This document shows, piece after piece, positions 25,438-33,436 of a stretch of 64,000 nt of DNA. Each line of letters begins with the position of its first letter. The stretch's first letter is position 1. A model generated the notes under the pieces. The model was given only the letters and a program-made list of their open reading frames with translations, made no database searches and was not told the DNA's origin. Where the stretch lies: positions 44,804 through 108,803 of the forward strand of contig CANRLC010000003.1 in assembly GCA_947631405.1 (NCBI GenBank), read 5' to 3'. This stretch comes from an uncultured Clostridia bacterium. GTDB lineage: Bacteria; Bacillota; Clostridia; Christensenellales; Aristaeellaceae. Made by a program: the position numbers and the translations under genes.

Positions 25438-26234
25438 CCACCCCGCAAACCGCGCGCCCCGGCGCGCCGAAGCTGCGGCACCCCGACGGCTGCCACGGCG
25501 GCTCGCCCTGCGGCCTTTGCCGCATCGAGATCGACCACCTGAGCGTGACGCTCGGCGGGCAGAAGCTGCTTCATGACGTGAGCCTGCATGTACACTGCGG
25601 CGAATTGACCGCGCTCATCGGCGCGAACGGCGCGGGCAAGACGACGCTGCTGCGCGCGCTGCTCGGGCAGATCGAATACACGGGCGCGGTGCGCCACCTG
25701 ACGCAGGACGGACGCCCCGCCGCGGCGGTGCGCACCGGCTATGTGCCCCAGCAGCTCGAGTTTGACCGCTCCTCGCCGGTGACGGTGACGGATTTTCTCG
25801 CCGGGGCGATCGGCCGCAGGCCCGTGTTTCTGGGCGTCGGCCGTGCGATGCGCGCGCGCGTGGGGGAGGCGCTCTCCCGCACGCACTGCGAGGCGCTGGC
25901 CGACAGGCCGCTGGGCGCGCTCTCCGGCGGGGAATTGCAGCGGGTGCTGCTCGCGCTCGCGCTGACGCCGCAGCCCGATCTGCTCATCCTCGACGAGCCG
26001 GTCTCCGGCGTCGATCCCAACGGGCTGGAGGCGTTCTACCGGACGGTGGACGAGCTGCGCCGCACCAACCACATGGCGATCCTGCTCGTCTCGCACGATC
26101 TGGGCGTGGTGGAGCGCTACGCCGACCGCGTCGTGCTGATGCAGGGCGGGGTCGTCAAACAGGGGTCGCCGGAGGTCGTGTTCGATTCGCCGGAGTTTGC
26201 CGCCGTGTTTTCGGGGAGAGGAGGACGAGCGTGA
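25434..26234 (+). CDS. zinc/manganese ABC transporter, ATP-binding protein
   Basis: ATPase of the metal importer, 266 residues. Walker A GANGAGKTT is at 63-71, the Q-loop at YVPQQ, the signature LSGGELQ, Walker B LLILDEP and the H-switch SHD. Before the ABC domain there is an extra N-terminal stretch of about 30 residues with HPDGCHGGSPCGLC (C20, H21, C26, C29), which could bind zinc. It overlaps the binding-protein gene by ATGA and the permease gene by GTGA, so the three are translationally coupled. Confidence 0.93.
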   Translation: MTTPQTARPGAPKLRHPDGCHGGSPCGLCRIEIDHLSVTLGGQKLLHDVSLHVHCGELTALIGANGAGKTTLLRALLGQIEYTGAVRHLTQDGRPAAAVRTGYVPQQLEFDRSSPVTVTDFLAGAIGRRPVFLGVGRAMRARVGEALSRTHCEALADRPLGALSGGELQRVLLALALTPQPDLLILDEPVSGVDPNGLEAFYRTVDELRRTNHMAILLVSHDLGVVERYADRVVLMQGGVVKQGSPEVVFDSPEFAAVFSGRGGRA

Positions 26235-27064
26235 ACGCCGTATACGCCGCGATGGACGCGCTGCTCCCGTTTGAGTTTCTGCGCTACGCGTTCATGAAGA
26301 ACGCGCTGCTGGCGATGCTGATGATCGCGCCGCTCTTCGGGATGCTCGGCACGATGGCCGTGGACAACCGCATGGCCTTCTTTTCAGACGCTCTGGGGCA
26401 CAGCGCGCTGACGGGCATCGCCGTGGGCGTGTTGCTGGGCCTGCGCAGCCAGATGGCCGCGATGCTCGCCTTTGGCGTGCTGTGGGCGGCGCTCATCACG
26501 TTCGTCAAGCACCACTCGCGCATGAGCGCCGACACGATCATCAGCGTCTTTTCCTCGACGTCCGTCGCGCTGGGCCTCGTCGTGCTCTCGCGCGGGGGCG
26601 CGTTCGCGCGCTATTCGAGCGTGCTGGTGGGCGACGTGCTCGCCATCACGCCGGGCGACCTGCTCGCGCTGCTCGCCACGCTCGCCGTCTCTTTGGCGCT
26701 GTGGGCGCTGCTCTTTAACCCGCTGATGCTCACCAGCGTCAACGCGCCGCTGGCGCAGAGCCGGGGCGTGCGTGCCTCGCTGACCGAATACGCCTTTACC
26801 TTGCTCGTCGCCGTCGCCGTGATGGTCTCCATCCGCTGGGTCGGCGTGATGCTCATCAATTCGCTGCTCATCCTGCCCGCGGCCTGCGCGCGCAACGTGG
26901 CGCGCAACGCCCGCGCGTACATGGGCCTCTCCGTGCTCATCGCGCTCGCATGCGGCGTGGCGGGGCTGGCGCTCTCCTTCTATCTCAACACGTCGGCGGG
27001 CGCGGCGGTGGTGCTTCTGCTGGCCGCGTGCTACTTTTGCACGCTGCCGCTGCGCAGGCGCTGA
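26231..27064 (+). CDS. zinc/manganese ABC transporter, permease
   Basis: A 277-residue ABC-3 family permease with about eight hydrophobic segments. It shows FFSDALGHSALTGIAVG, the coupling-helix signature, then a long run to ITPGDLLALLATLAV and WVGVMLINSLLILPAACAR. It starts with GTG at the four-base overlap with the ATPase gene. With its two neighbours it makes a complete importer. No regulator gene is close. Confidence 0.93.
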   Translation: MNAVYAAMDALLPFEFLRYAFMKNALLAMLMIAPLFGMLGTMAVDNRMAFFSDALGHSALTGIAVGVLLGLRSQMAAMLAFGVLWAALITFVKHHSRMSADTIISVFSSTSVALGLVVLSRGGAFARYSSVLVGDVLAITPGDLLALLATLAVSLALWALLFNPLMLTSVNAPLAQSRGVRASLTEYAFTLLVAVAVMVSIRWVGVMLINSLLILPAACARNVARNARAYMGLSVLIALACGVAGLALSFYLNTSAGAAVVLLLAACYFCTLPLRRR

Positions 27065-27166
27065 GACGGCCCCAGCGTCCAAAGGGGCGACGGGCGCGAC
27101 GTTTCGCCCGGCGGGCCTTTCGCTTTTGCGCCGCGCGTGGTATGATACGACACGGGAGGGAAGACG

Positions 27167-27997
27167 ATGCTGGGCGTGATGACCGTGCGCAAGGCGGAAT
27201 TGCGCTTTCGCGAGTTTGACCGCTATCGCGGCTTCTACTGCGGGCTGTGCCACGCCATCGGCGCGCGCTGCGGCGGCGCGTGCCGTCTGGCGCTCAGCTT
27301 CGAGATGACCTTTCTGGCGATTTTGCAGACCGCGCTCTACGAGAGCGAGACGAAGGAGACGATGCGCCGCTGCGCGCTGCATCCCGCGCGCAAGCATCTC
27401 GCGCTGAGCGGCGAGGCGATCGACTACTGCGCCGACGTGAGCGCGCTGATCTCCTATTACGACCTGCGGGACGGCTGGGAGGACGAGCGCCGCCCTGGCG
27501 CGCTGGCCGCGAGCGCGCTGCTGAAGCGAGGCGCGCAGCGCGCGGGCGAGGCGCTGCCCCGGCAGCGGCAGGCGGTGGAGACCTATGTGGCGTCGCTGCA
27601 CGAGGTCGAGCGGCGGCGCGACGACAACCTCGACGCGGCGGCCAACCTCGCGGGCGATCTCATGGCGGAATTGTGCGCGGCGCGCGAGGACGTCTACGCG
27701 CGCGACCTGCGCGAGATGGGGTTTTACCTGGGCAAGTTCATCGCGCTGTGCGACAGCTACGAGGATCTCGAGCGGGACGCGCACGCGGGGAGCTACAATC
27801 CGCTGCTCACGCGGCGGGAGTCGCCGACGTTTGACGAGGACTGCGAGCGAATGCTGGGGGATATGATGGCGCGCGCCGCGCTGGCGTTTGAGCGCCTGCC
27901 CATCTTGCAGGACGCCGAGATCCTGCGCAACATCCTCTACAGCGGCGTGTGGGTGCGCTTTGAGGCGGCGCGCGAGAAGAGAAAGGACAGACCATGA
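27167..27997 (+). CDS. DUF5685-family protein
   Basis: A 276-residue soluble protein starting [20 protein letters not shown] with a Cys/His cluster C25, C28, H29, C35, C39 ([10 protein letters not shown]) that may hold a metal. The rest is predicted helical, with [25 protein letters not shown] sequence near residue 195. The family has no known function. It is usually found with a DnaJ-domain gene, which here follows with a four-base ATGA overlap. A weak promoter (TATGAT at 27140) lies just upstream, 42 bases after the permease gene ends. Confidence 0.8.
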   Translation: MLGVMTVRKAELRFREFDRYRGFYCGLCHAIGARCGGACRLALSFEMTFLAILQTALYESETKETMRRCALHPARKHLALSGEAIDYCADVSALISYYDLRDGWEDERRPGALAASALLKRGAQRAGEALPRQRQAVETYVASLHEVERRRDDNLDAAANLAGDLMAELCAAREDVYARDLREMGFYLGKFIALCDSYEDLERDAHAGSYNPLLTRRESPTFDEDCERMLGDMMARAALAFERLPILQDAEILRNILYSGVWVRFEAAREKRKDRP

Positions 27998-28707
27998 CGG
28001 ATCCGTATCAGGTGCTGGGCGTGCCGCCGACGGCGAGTGACGACGAGGTCAAGAAGGCCTATCGCGCGCTGTGCAAGCGCTACCATCCGGACGCGAACGT
28101 GGGCAAGCCGGACGCCGCGCAGGCGGAGCGGCGCTTCATGGAAGTGCAGCAGGCCTACGAGGAGATCATGCACAGGCGGCAGGGCGGCGGCTCGCGGCCC
28201 GGGAGCGGCTACAACGGCGGGCAGCAAAGCCCGTTCGGCGGCGGCTACGGCGGCTATCAGGATCCGTTTGCCTCGTTCTGGGGCGCGTATGGCGCGGCCG
28301 CGCAGGAGCAGCAGGAGATGCCCACGGGCATGCGCGCGGCGAAAAACTACATTGACGCCGGGCACTACGCCGAGGCGCTCAACGCGCTGGGCACCGTGCC
28401 GCCCGAGCAGCGCAGCGCGCGCTGGTATTTCCTCGCCGCGCTGGCGCAGAGCGGGCTGCACAACAACGCGCAGGCGATGGAATACGCCAGGCAGGCCGCG
28501 AGCATGGAGCCTTCCAATCCCCAATACCAGCAGCTGCTCAGTCAGCTGCAAAGCGGCGGCACATGGTACGACCAGCGCGGCGCGGAGTATGGCCGCTACA
28601 CGATGGGCAGGCCGAATCTGTGCTGCTCGATCCTCGCGCTGAACCTGTGCTGTATGTGCTGCGGCGGCGGGCGGATGATGTACTATCCGCTCTGCTGCTG
28701 CCTGTGA
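27994..28707 (+). CDS. DnaJ-domain protein with cysteine-rich C-terminus
   Basis: A 237-residue protein. Residues 4-65 form a J domain with the HPD motif at H31-P32-D33, which would stimulate an Hsp70. A Gly/Ser/Gln-rich linker (about 66-105) leads to a TPR-like helical stretch (about 110-180, [13 protein letters not shown] and [20 protein letters not shown]). The last 30 residues are packed with cysteines ([17 protein letters not shown]), suggesting metal binding, lipid attachment or membrane contact. It lacks the zinc domain of canonical DnaJ. It is coupled to DUF5685 before and the hydrolase after. Confidence 0.88.
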   Translation: MTDPYQVLGVPPTASDDEVKKAYRALCKRYHPDANVGKPDAAQAERRFMEVQQAYEEIMHRRQGGGSRPGSGYNGGQQSPFGGGYGGYQDPFASFWGAYGAAAQEQQEMPTGMRAAKNYIDAGHYAEALNALGTVPPEQRSARWYFLAALAQSGLHNNAQAMEYARQAASMEPSNPQYQQLLSQLQSGGTWYDQRGAEYGRYTMGRPNLCCSILALNLCCMCCGGGRMMYYPLCCCL

Positions 28708-29708
28708 TGAGCGGGCGGATGCGCTACCGGGTGGCAAGGCCGCGGGCGATCCTTGCTGCGGCGCTGATCGCGTGCCTCGCCGTGGCGATCGCGGCGGCGG
28801 GGCGCGGCTGGACGCTCTGGAGCCGGGCGACGGACGGGCGTCGCGCGCGCGAAATGCAGGCGGAGCGCACGACGGAATTCGATCTGCGCGCGCAGACGCG
28901 CAAAGAGCAGGAGGCCGTGCGCGTAAACGGCTGGCTGAGCGTCGTATCCTCCAGCGCCGTGACGCTGCAGGGCGCGCGCGGGGAACTTTACGCGACGCTC
29001 TACGAGCCGCTTTCCGGCGAGGCGGACGCGCCGCTTGCGATCGCGCTGCACGGCGGGCTAGGCACCGACAGCGCGCAGGTGCGCGACGTGGCGTGTACGC
29101 TCTCGCTCGCGGGCTATCGCGTGCTGACGCCCGATCTCTACGCGCACGGGCGCAGCGAGGGGACGGCCTCGACGCTCGGCGTGCGGGACGCGGACGACGT
29201 GCGCGCGTGGGTCGATTACGCCGTGGGCAGGAGCGGCGGCGACGCGCGCATCGTGCTCTTCGGGCAGGACGAGGGCGCGCTCTCGGCGCTGCTCTATCTC
29301 GCGCGCGATCCCGACCCCGCCGTGCGGGCCGCCGCGCTGGACGGCGTGAGCGGCGATCTCTTGCGGCGCATCCGGACATATCTGGGCGAGGTCGGTGCGG
29401 GCGGCGCGCTTCATGCGGCGCTGGCGCTGCCGTGGGCGCGGGCGAGGCTGGGCATGCCGCTTGCGCGCGTCGCGGCGCTTTCAAGCGGCGAGGGCGTGTA
29501 CACGCCGCTGCTGCTTCTGTGCGGCACGTTTGACGAGGAGGCGCCCGCGTGGGAGGGCGAGGACATCGCGGCGCGCGCGGAGGAGGCCCGCGTGCTGCTC
29601 GTCGAGGGCGCGCGCCACGGCATGGCGCGCTACGTCGAGCCGGACGCCTATTACGGCGCGCTGACGTCGTTTTACGAGGACGCGCTGCGGGAAGACGGGC
29701 GCATGTGA
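28707..29708 (+). CDS. membrane-anchored alpha/beta-hydrolase-fold protein with Asp at the nucleophile site
   Basis: A 333-residue protein with an N-terminal signal anchor (about residues 12-32). The hydrolase core has an oxyanion loop ALHGGLGTDSAQV, DLYAHGRSEGTAS, then GQDEG at residues 186-190 where most esterases have GxSxG, CGTFDEEAP with a candidate acid and H304 in ARHGMAR. An aspartate (D188) in the nucleophile elbow is seen in epoxide hydrolases and dehalogenases, but the rest resembles acyl hydrolases, so the activity is open. The ATG overlaps the DnaJ stop codon by one base (TGATG). Confidence 0.75.
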   Translation: MSGRMRYRVARPRAILAAALIACLAVAIAAAGRGWTLWSRATDGRRAREMQAERTTEFDLRAQTRKEQEAVRVNGWLSVVSSSAVTLQGARGELYATLYEPLSGEADAPLAIALHGGLGTDSAQVRDVACTLSLAGYRVLTPDLYAHGRSEGTASTLGVRDADDVRAWVDYAVGRSGGDARIVLFGQDEGALSALLYLARDPDPAVRAAALDGVSGDLLRRIRTYLGEVGAGGALHAALALPWARARLGMPLARVAALSSGEGVYTPLLLLCGTFDEEAPAWEGEDIAARAEEARVLLVEGARHGMARYVEPDAYYGALTSFYEDALREDGRM

Positions 29709-29723
29709 AGAGATCCCTCTCAT

Positions 29724-29891
29724 GCTTTTCTCAGATAAAATCATCATATGGTGCGAAGCACAGGATGGGGTCTGGGGACAATGTCCCCAGACAGGGTTTG
29801 GGGCGGTAGCCCCAACGTACCCCAAATCGCGAAGCGATTGTAAAAGACAGCCCGGAAGCGAAGCGATCCCGGGCGAGTTATTCACGAAAAG
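29724..29891 (+). repeat. dispersed hairpin-rich repeat, copy C
   Basis: Same order as copy A: CTTTTCTCAGATAAAATCAT, the GGGGACA/TGTCCCC hairpin, GGGGCGGTAGCCCC, ATCGCGAAGCGAT and the CCCGGAAGCGAAGCGAT hairpin. It lies 15 bases after the hydrolase stop and is intact at the left end. The right end finishes ACGAAAAGC. Confidence 0.85.
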
Positions 29892-29997
29892 CGGCCAAGC
29901 TTAAAGCGGCGCGGCCGCTTTTTGTTTTGCGCAAAGCGTCTGTGCGACCGGCGAACGGACGCGAAAAACCGAATGGAAATGAAGACGATTATTGTCA

Positions 29998-30027
29998 GAA
30001 TAGCGCGAGCGGCGCGCAGATACAATA
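29998..30027 (+). promoter_or_regulatory. possible forespore (sigma-G/F-type) promoter of the first SASP gene
   Basis: GAATA at 29998-30002, 18 bases, TACAATA at 30021-30027. The upstream box fits GNATR and the lower box partly fits CATNNTA, as expected for a forespore promoter. It is 30 bases before the SASP start. Confidence 0.45.
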
Positions 30028-30056
30028 GGCCCGAAACGATTGGAGGTGAAGAAGAC

Positions 30057-30272
30057 ATGGCGAGCAATTCAAGCAGCAACCAGATCAATGTGCCGCAGGC
30101 CCGCGACGCGCTCAACAGCATGAAGTATGAGGTCGCGCGTGAGCTGGGCGTGAACCTGAAGCAGGGCTACAACGGCGACCTGACCTCCCGCGAGGCCGGC
30201 TACGTCGGCGGTTACATGGTCAAGCGACTTGTGGAGCAGGCCGAGCAGCAGATGGCCGGCCAGAGCTTCTGA
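30057..30272 (+). CDS. alpha/beta-type small acid-soluble spore protein
   Basis: Spore DNA-coating protein of 71 residues that protects DNA in dormant spores. It has the family features ALNSMKYEVARELGVNL, then GYNGDLTSREAGYVGG (with the GPR protease region near LGVNL) and MVKRLVEQAEQQ. GGAGGTGAAGAAGAC precedes ATG 30057. An upstream extension of the frame is not supported. It is followed by a second copy in the same direction. Confidence 0.96.
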   Translation: MASNSSSNQINVPQARDALNSMKYEVARELGVNLKQGYNGDLTSREAGYVGGYMVKRLVEQAEQQMAGQSF

Positions 30273-30348
30273 GCGCGGCAGCGCGTCCCTTCCCCAGAGT
30301 GTAAAGCGTGAAACGACATGACAAGCCTTGGCGGGGAAGGGAAGACCG

Positions 30349-30389
30349 GGAAGGCGCGCCGCGCGATCCTTGCGCGCGGCGCGCCTTCC
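30349..30389 (+). terminator. strong hairpin between the two SASP genes
   Basis: GGAAGGCGCGCCGCGCG and its inverted copy make a perfect 17-base-pair stem with a seven-base loop. A stretch of As, not Ts, follows, so it may also protect the first mRNA end. Confidence 0.65.
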
Positions 30390-30417
30390 GCATAAAAAGA
30401 AAGGGGAATGAAGCGAT

Positions 30418-30744
30418 ATGAAGAATCCGAATCAGGGCGGCTTTAACGCCCAGCAGAGCTTTACGCAGGGCGGCGCGCAGAACCAGCAGGGCTTTGGCCA
30501 GACGGGCGCGCAGGGCGCCGCGTCCTCCAAGAGCGGCTCGTCCTCCCGCAGCGGCAAGACCGTCGTGCCGGAGGCCAAGGGCGCGCTCGATCAGATGAAG
30601 TATGAGATCGCCAGCGAGCTGGGTATCAACCTGAAGCAGGGCTACAACGGCGATCTGCCCTCCCGTCAGGCGGGCTACATCGGCGGCTACATGGTCAAGC
30701 GGCTTGTCGAGCAGGCCGAGCGCTCCATGAGCGGCCGCGCCTGA
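30418..30744 (+). CDS. alpha/beta-type small acid-soluble spore protein with N-terminal extension
   Basis: A 108-residue SASP. The last 62 residues repeat the family core (ALDQMKYEIASELGINL, GYNGDLPSRQAGYIGGYM). The first 46 are unusual, rich in Gln, Gly, Ser and Asn (QGGFNAQQSFTQGGAQNQQ), with no match I know. The extension could be disordered and may affect DNA condensation or mark a separate role. AAAGGGG stands ahead of ATG 30418. The two SASP genes look like a duplication. Confidence 0.93.
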   Translation: MKNPNQGGFNAQQSFTQGGAQNQQGFGQTGAQGAASSKSGSSSRSGKTVVPEAKGALDQMKYEIASELGINLKQGYNGDLPSRQAGYIGGYMVKRLVEQAERSMSGRA

Positions 30745-30750
30745 CCCATC

Positions 30751-30965
30751 GCCCGCCGGATTTGCTCCGCGGACTCAGCTTGTCCAAAACCTGTGTCTTT
30801 CGATACAATCGTCTTTTCTCCCCCTCCGGGGGAGAAAAGGCGTCTTTGACAGTTTGCGCCCGCCGGATTCGCTCCGCGGACTCAGCTTGCCCAAAACCTG
30901 TGTCTTGCGATACAATCGTCTTTTCTCCCCCATCCGGGGGAGAAAAGGCGTCTTTGACAGTCTGC
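30751..30965 (+). repeat. two tandem 107-base repeats, with a partial third unit
   Basis: Unit 1 (30751-30857) and unit 2 (30858-30965) differ at only a few positions. Each begins GCCCGCCGGATTNGCTCCGC, and contains a 12-base-pair hairpin (CTTTTCTCCCCC/GGGGGAGAAAAG) and GGCGTCTTTGACAGT. A third truncated start (30966 on) forms the terminator. No gene is encoded in them; short open frames across them read the same hairpin. Confidence 0.85.
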
Positions 30966-30996
30966 CCCGCCGGATTCGCTCCGCGGGCTTTTTTTG
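30966..30996 (+). terminator. intrinsic terminator before ybaB
   Basis: CCCGCCGGA, TTCG loop, CTCCGCGGG then C and eight or so Ts. Good GC stem and T run. Confidence 0.75.
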
Positions 30997-31007
30997 TTTT
31001 GGGAGGC

Positions 31008-31036
31008 TTTTCAAGGGCGCGCTTTGGGTGTATAAT
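31008..31036 (+). promoter_or_regulatory. sigma-A promoter of ybaB-recR
   Basis: TTTTCA at 31008-31013, 17-base spacer, TATAAT at 31031-31036, 35 bases before ybaB. Confidence 0.7.
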
Positions 31037-31070
31037 AGAAGCCAGATTACATTGGAGGAGGAGTTTTCCC

Positions 31071-31409
31071 ATGGCCAGAGGCGGCTTTCCCGGCATCCCC
31101 GGCGGCAATATGCAGCAGCTCATGCGGCAGGCCCAGAAGATGCAGCAGCAGATGATGAAGGCGCAGGAGGAGCTTGACGCGCGCGAGTACGAGGGCAGCG
31201 CGGGCGGCGGCGCGGTCGCCTGCAAGGTGAGCGGCAAGCGCGAGCTGCTCTCGCTGACCATCGCGCCCGAGGCCGTCGATCCGGACGACGTGGAGATGCT
31301 CCAAGACATGATCGTCGCTGCGGTCAACGACGCGCTGCGCAAGGGCGAGGAGACCCGCGAGCGCGAGATGGCCCGCCTCGGCGGGGCCGGCATGGGCGGG
31401 ATGCTGTGA
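31071..31409 (+). CDS. YbaB/EbfC nucleoid-associated protein
   Basis: A 112-residue DNA-binding protein. Features are FPGIPGGNMQQLMRQAQKMQ and then a coiled-coil helix with Met and Gln, VACKVSGKRELLSLTIAPEAVDP and MLQDMIVAAVNDALRK. Members bind DNA as dimers and are almost always beside recR. ATG 31071 follows GGAGGAGG. The open frame extends upstream over the repeats but is spurious there. recR begins two bases after its stop. Confidence 0.93.
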   Translation: MARGGFPGIPGGNMQQLMRQAQKMQQQMMKAQEELDAREYEGSAGGGAVACKVSGKRELLSLTIAPEAVDPDDVEMLQDMIVAAVNDALRKGEETREREMARLGGAGMGGML

Positions 31410-31410
31410 T

Positions 31411-32010
31411 ATGACGGGACAGATCGAACCCATCGCGCGCATGGCGCAGCAGCTGAGCCGCCTGCCCGGCATCGGCTCCAAGTCCGCCCTGCGGCTGGCG
31501 TATCACATCGTCTCCCTCCCGCAGGAGCAGGTGCGCGAGCTGGCCGCCGCCATCTGGCAGGGCCGCAAGGACGTGAAGCTCTGCCCGGTCTGCGGGAACT
31601 ACACCGTAGAAGCGCCGTGCCCCATCTGCGCGGATGAGAGCCGCCACAACGGCGTGCTCTGCGTCGTGCGCGAGCCGCGCGACGTCGCCGCCATCGAGCG
31701 CATGCGCGACTTTAAGGGCGGCTACCATGTGCTGCACGGAACGCTCTCGCCGATGGAGGGCGTCGGCCCCGACGACATCCGCATCCGCGAGCTGGTGCAG
31801 CGCGTACAGGACGAGCATATCCGCGAGGTCATCCTCGCCACCAACCCCGACATCGAGGGCGAGGCGACCGCCGCGTACATCGCCAGACTTCTCAAGCCCA
31901 TGGGCGTGCTCGTCACGCGCATCGCGCACGGGCTGCCCGTCGGCGGCGACCTCGAATACACCGACGAGGTCACGCTCGCCAAGGCCATCGAGGGCCGCCG
32001 GGAGATGTGA
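31411..32010 (+). CDS. recR: recombination mediator RecR
   Basis: A 199-residue protein that helps load RecA on gaps with RecFO. It has an N-terminal helix-hairpin-helix (LSRLPGIGSKSALRLAYH), the four-cysteine zinc finger CPVC-CPIC at about 58-73, the Toprim domain with REPRDVAAIERM and ILATNPDIEGEATAAYIA, and the C-terminal RIAHGLPVGGDLEYTDEVTL. The gene has only a weak ribosome binding site, so translation is probably coupled to ybaB, two bases before. Confidence 0.97.
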   Translation: MTGQIEPIARMAQQLSRLPGIGSKSALRLAYHIVSLPQEQVRELAAAIWQGRKDVKLCPVCGNYTVEAPCPICADESRHNGVLCVVREPRDVAAIERMRDFKGGYHVLHGTLSPMEGVGPDDIRIRELVQRVQDEHIREVILATNPDIEGEATAAYIARLLKPMGVLVTRIAHGLPVGGDLEYTDEVTLAKAIEGRREM

Positions 32011-32045
32011 TCGCCGCACAGGCCGCCTTTTTTCCAAATTCGCGC

Positions 32046-32074
32046 TTGACAGCGCCGCGCTTTCGCGGTATAAT
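32046..32074 (+). promoter_or_regulatory. consensus promoter of tRNA-Gly
   Basis: TTGACA at 32046-32051, 17-base spacer, TATAAT at 32069-32074, 21 bases before the tRNA. Confidence 0.92.
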
Positions 32075-32094
32075 ATCGGCTGTCAATGAGCGAT

Positions 32095-32169
32095 GCGGTA
32101 GTAGCTCAGTGGTAGAGTGCCACCTTGCCAAGGTGGATGTCGCGAGTCCGAATCTCGTCTACCGCTCCA
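32095..32169 (+). tRNA. tRNA-Gly (GCC)
   Basis: Cloverleaf with acceptor GCGGTAG/CTACCGC, D arm GCTC/GAGT, anticodon arm CCACC-TTGCCAA-GGTGG giving anticodon GCC, variable loop, T arm GCGAG/CTCGT and encoded CCA (32167-32169). The T loop reads TCCGAAT, with C where nearly all tRNAs have U55. Two G-U closing pairs are also present. It has its own promoter and terminator and sits between recR and a membrane protein gene. Confidence 0.93.
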
Positions 32170-32171
32170 TT

Positions 32172-32199
32172 GCGGCCACGCAGCGTGGCCGCTTTTTTT
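32172..32199 (+). terminator. intrinsic terminator of tRNA-Gly
   Basis: GCGGCCACG, CAG loop, CGTGGCCGC and seven Ts. Confidence 0.9.
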
Positions 32200-32283
32200 G
32201 CCTAAGCCCCGCGCATCCCAAAGAAGGGAAGCCGCGCCGGGCGCGAGAAAAAACAGAGGAAACCGACGGAGGGAGTACCCGCT

Positions 32284-33381
32284 ATGGCCGAGCGACATGA
32301 GCGGCTGCGCGTGCAGCAGGAGTGGAAGGCGACCGCGCTGCAGAGCCGCGAGGAGATCTTCGAGCAGCTGGACCGCATCGAGGGCGGCGAGGTGGACGCC
32401 GAGGCGCGCGAGGCGCTCTTCGAGCAGATCGACGGGCGGCTGATGCAGATGCGCCACGAGCGCGACCAGCTCTTCGGCTACATCGCCGAGGAGAGCGCGC
32501 TCATCGACGAGATCGAGACGCGCGTCAAGGAGCTGCGCCGCCAGCAGCCGGGCCGCTTCCACATCGTGCCGCCCGCGCCGACCAACGGCCAGATCGACAG
32601 CGAGGAGCGCAGGCGCGACCACTTCGCGCAGGGCAAGAGCGCCTACAAGATCTTCTGGATGTTCTTCGTGGGCAGCATCCTCGGCGTGCTCGTCGAGCGC
32701 GTGTGGTGCGTGGTGCGCTACGGCTTCTACGAGCCGCGCGTCGGCTCCATCTACGGGCCGTTCAACCCCGTGTACGGGCTGGCCGCCGCCGCGCTCACGC
32801 TCACGCTCTATGGCCTGCGCAACCGCGGGCGCATCCTGTCCTTTCTGGGCGGGGCGATCGTCGGCTCCGCCGTCGAGTACGCGTGCTCCTTCGTGCAGGA
32901 GCTGGTGTTCGGCTCCGCCTCGTGGGATTATTCCAACCGGCCGTTTAACATCAACGGGCGCATCTGCCTGCTGTATTCCGTCTACTGGGGCGTGCTGGGG
33001 ATGCTCTACATCAAGGAGTTTTACCCGCGCATCGCCAAGCTGATCCTCAAGATCCCCAACAAGGTCGGCAAGCCGCTCACCGTGGCGCTGGCGCTGTTCA
33101 TGACCGTGAACGTGCTGATGACCGGCATGGCGCTGCTGCGCTGGAGCGAGCGCCGAGACGGGAGCGCGCCCTCGTCCATGCTGGAGGAGTACTTCGACAA
33201 ATACTACCCGGACGAAAAGATGAAGTCCATCTTCACCAACCTCGAATTTGTGGACGAGCGCGACGCGCGGCGCGAGCGGCAAAACGCCGCCATACAGGCC
33301 GCGAAGGAGCAGCTCGACATGGGAGCGGAGCCGGAGGCGACGCCCGAGCAGACGCCGCCCGCGCCGGACGCCGAAAACTGA
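32284..33381 (+). CDS. PF06541-type (CmpB-like) putative ABC-transporter permease membrane protein
   Basis: A 365-residue protein. The first 105 residues are hydrophilic and coiled-coil forming (QSREEIFEQLDRIEGGEV and later HERDQLFGYIAEES). Then come about five membrane segments with FFVGSILGVLVERVW, GPFNPVYGLAAAALTL and WDYSNRPFNINGRICLLYS, the hallmark of the family formerly called DUF1113. The tail is Ala/Pro/Glu-rich. No ATPase gene is next to it, so the family name should not be read as proof of transport. GAGGGAG lies before ATG 32284. Confidence 0.82.
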   Translation: MAERHERLRVQQEWKATALQSREEIFEQLDRIEGGEVDAEAREALFEQIDGRLMQMRHERDQLFGYIAEESALIDEIETRVKELRRQQPGRFHIVPPAPTNGQIDSEERRRDHFAQGKSAYKIFWMFFVGSILGVLVERVWCVVRYGFYEPRVGSIYGPFNPVYGLAAAALTLTLYGLRNRGRILSFLGGAIVGSAVEYACSFVQELVFGSASWDYSNRPFNINGRICLLYSVYWGVLGMLYIKEFYPRIAKLILKIPNKVGKPLTVALALFMTVNVLMTGMALLRWSERRDGSAPSSMLEEYFDKYYPDEKMKSIFTNLEFVDERDARRERQNAAIQAAKEQLDMGAEPEATPEQTPPAPDAEN

Positions 33382-33436
33382 CCGCGATTAGCGCCCACGG
33401 GGCGAGAACTTGACGAACGAAGGAGGAGGAAGACGC

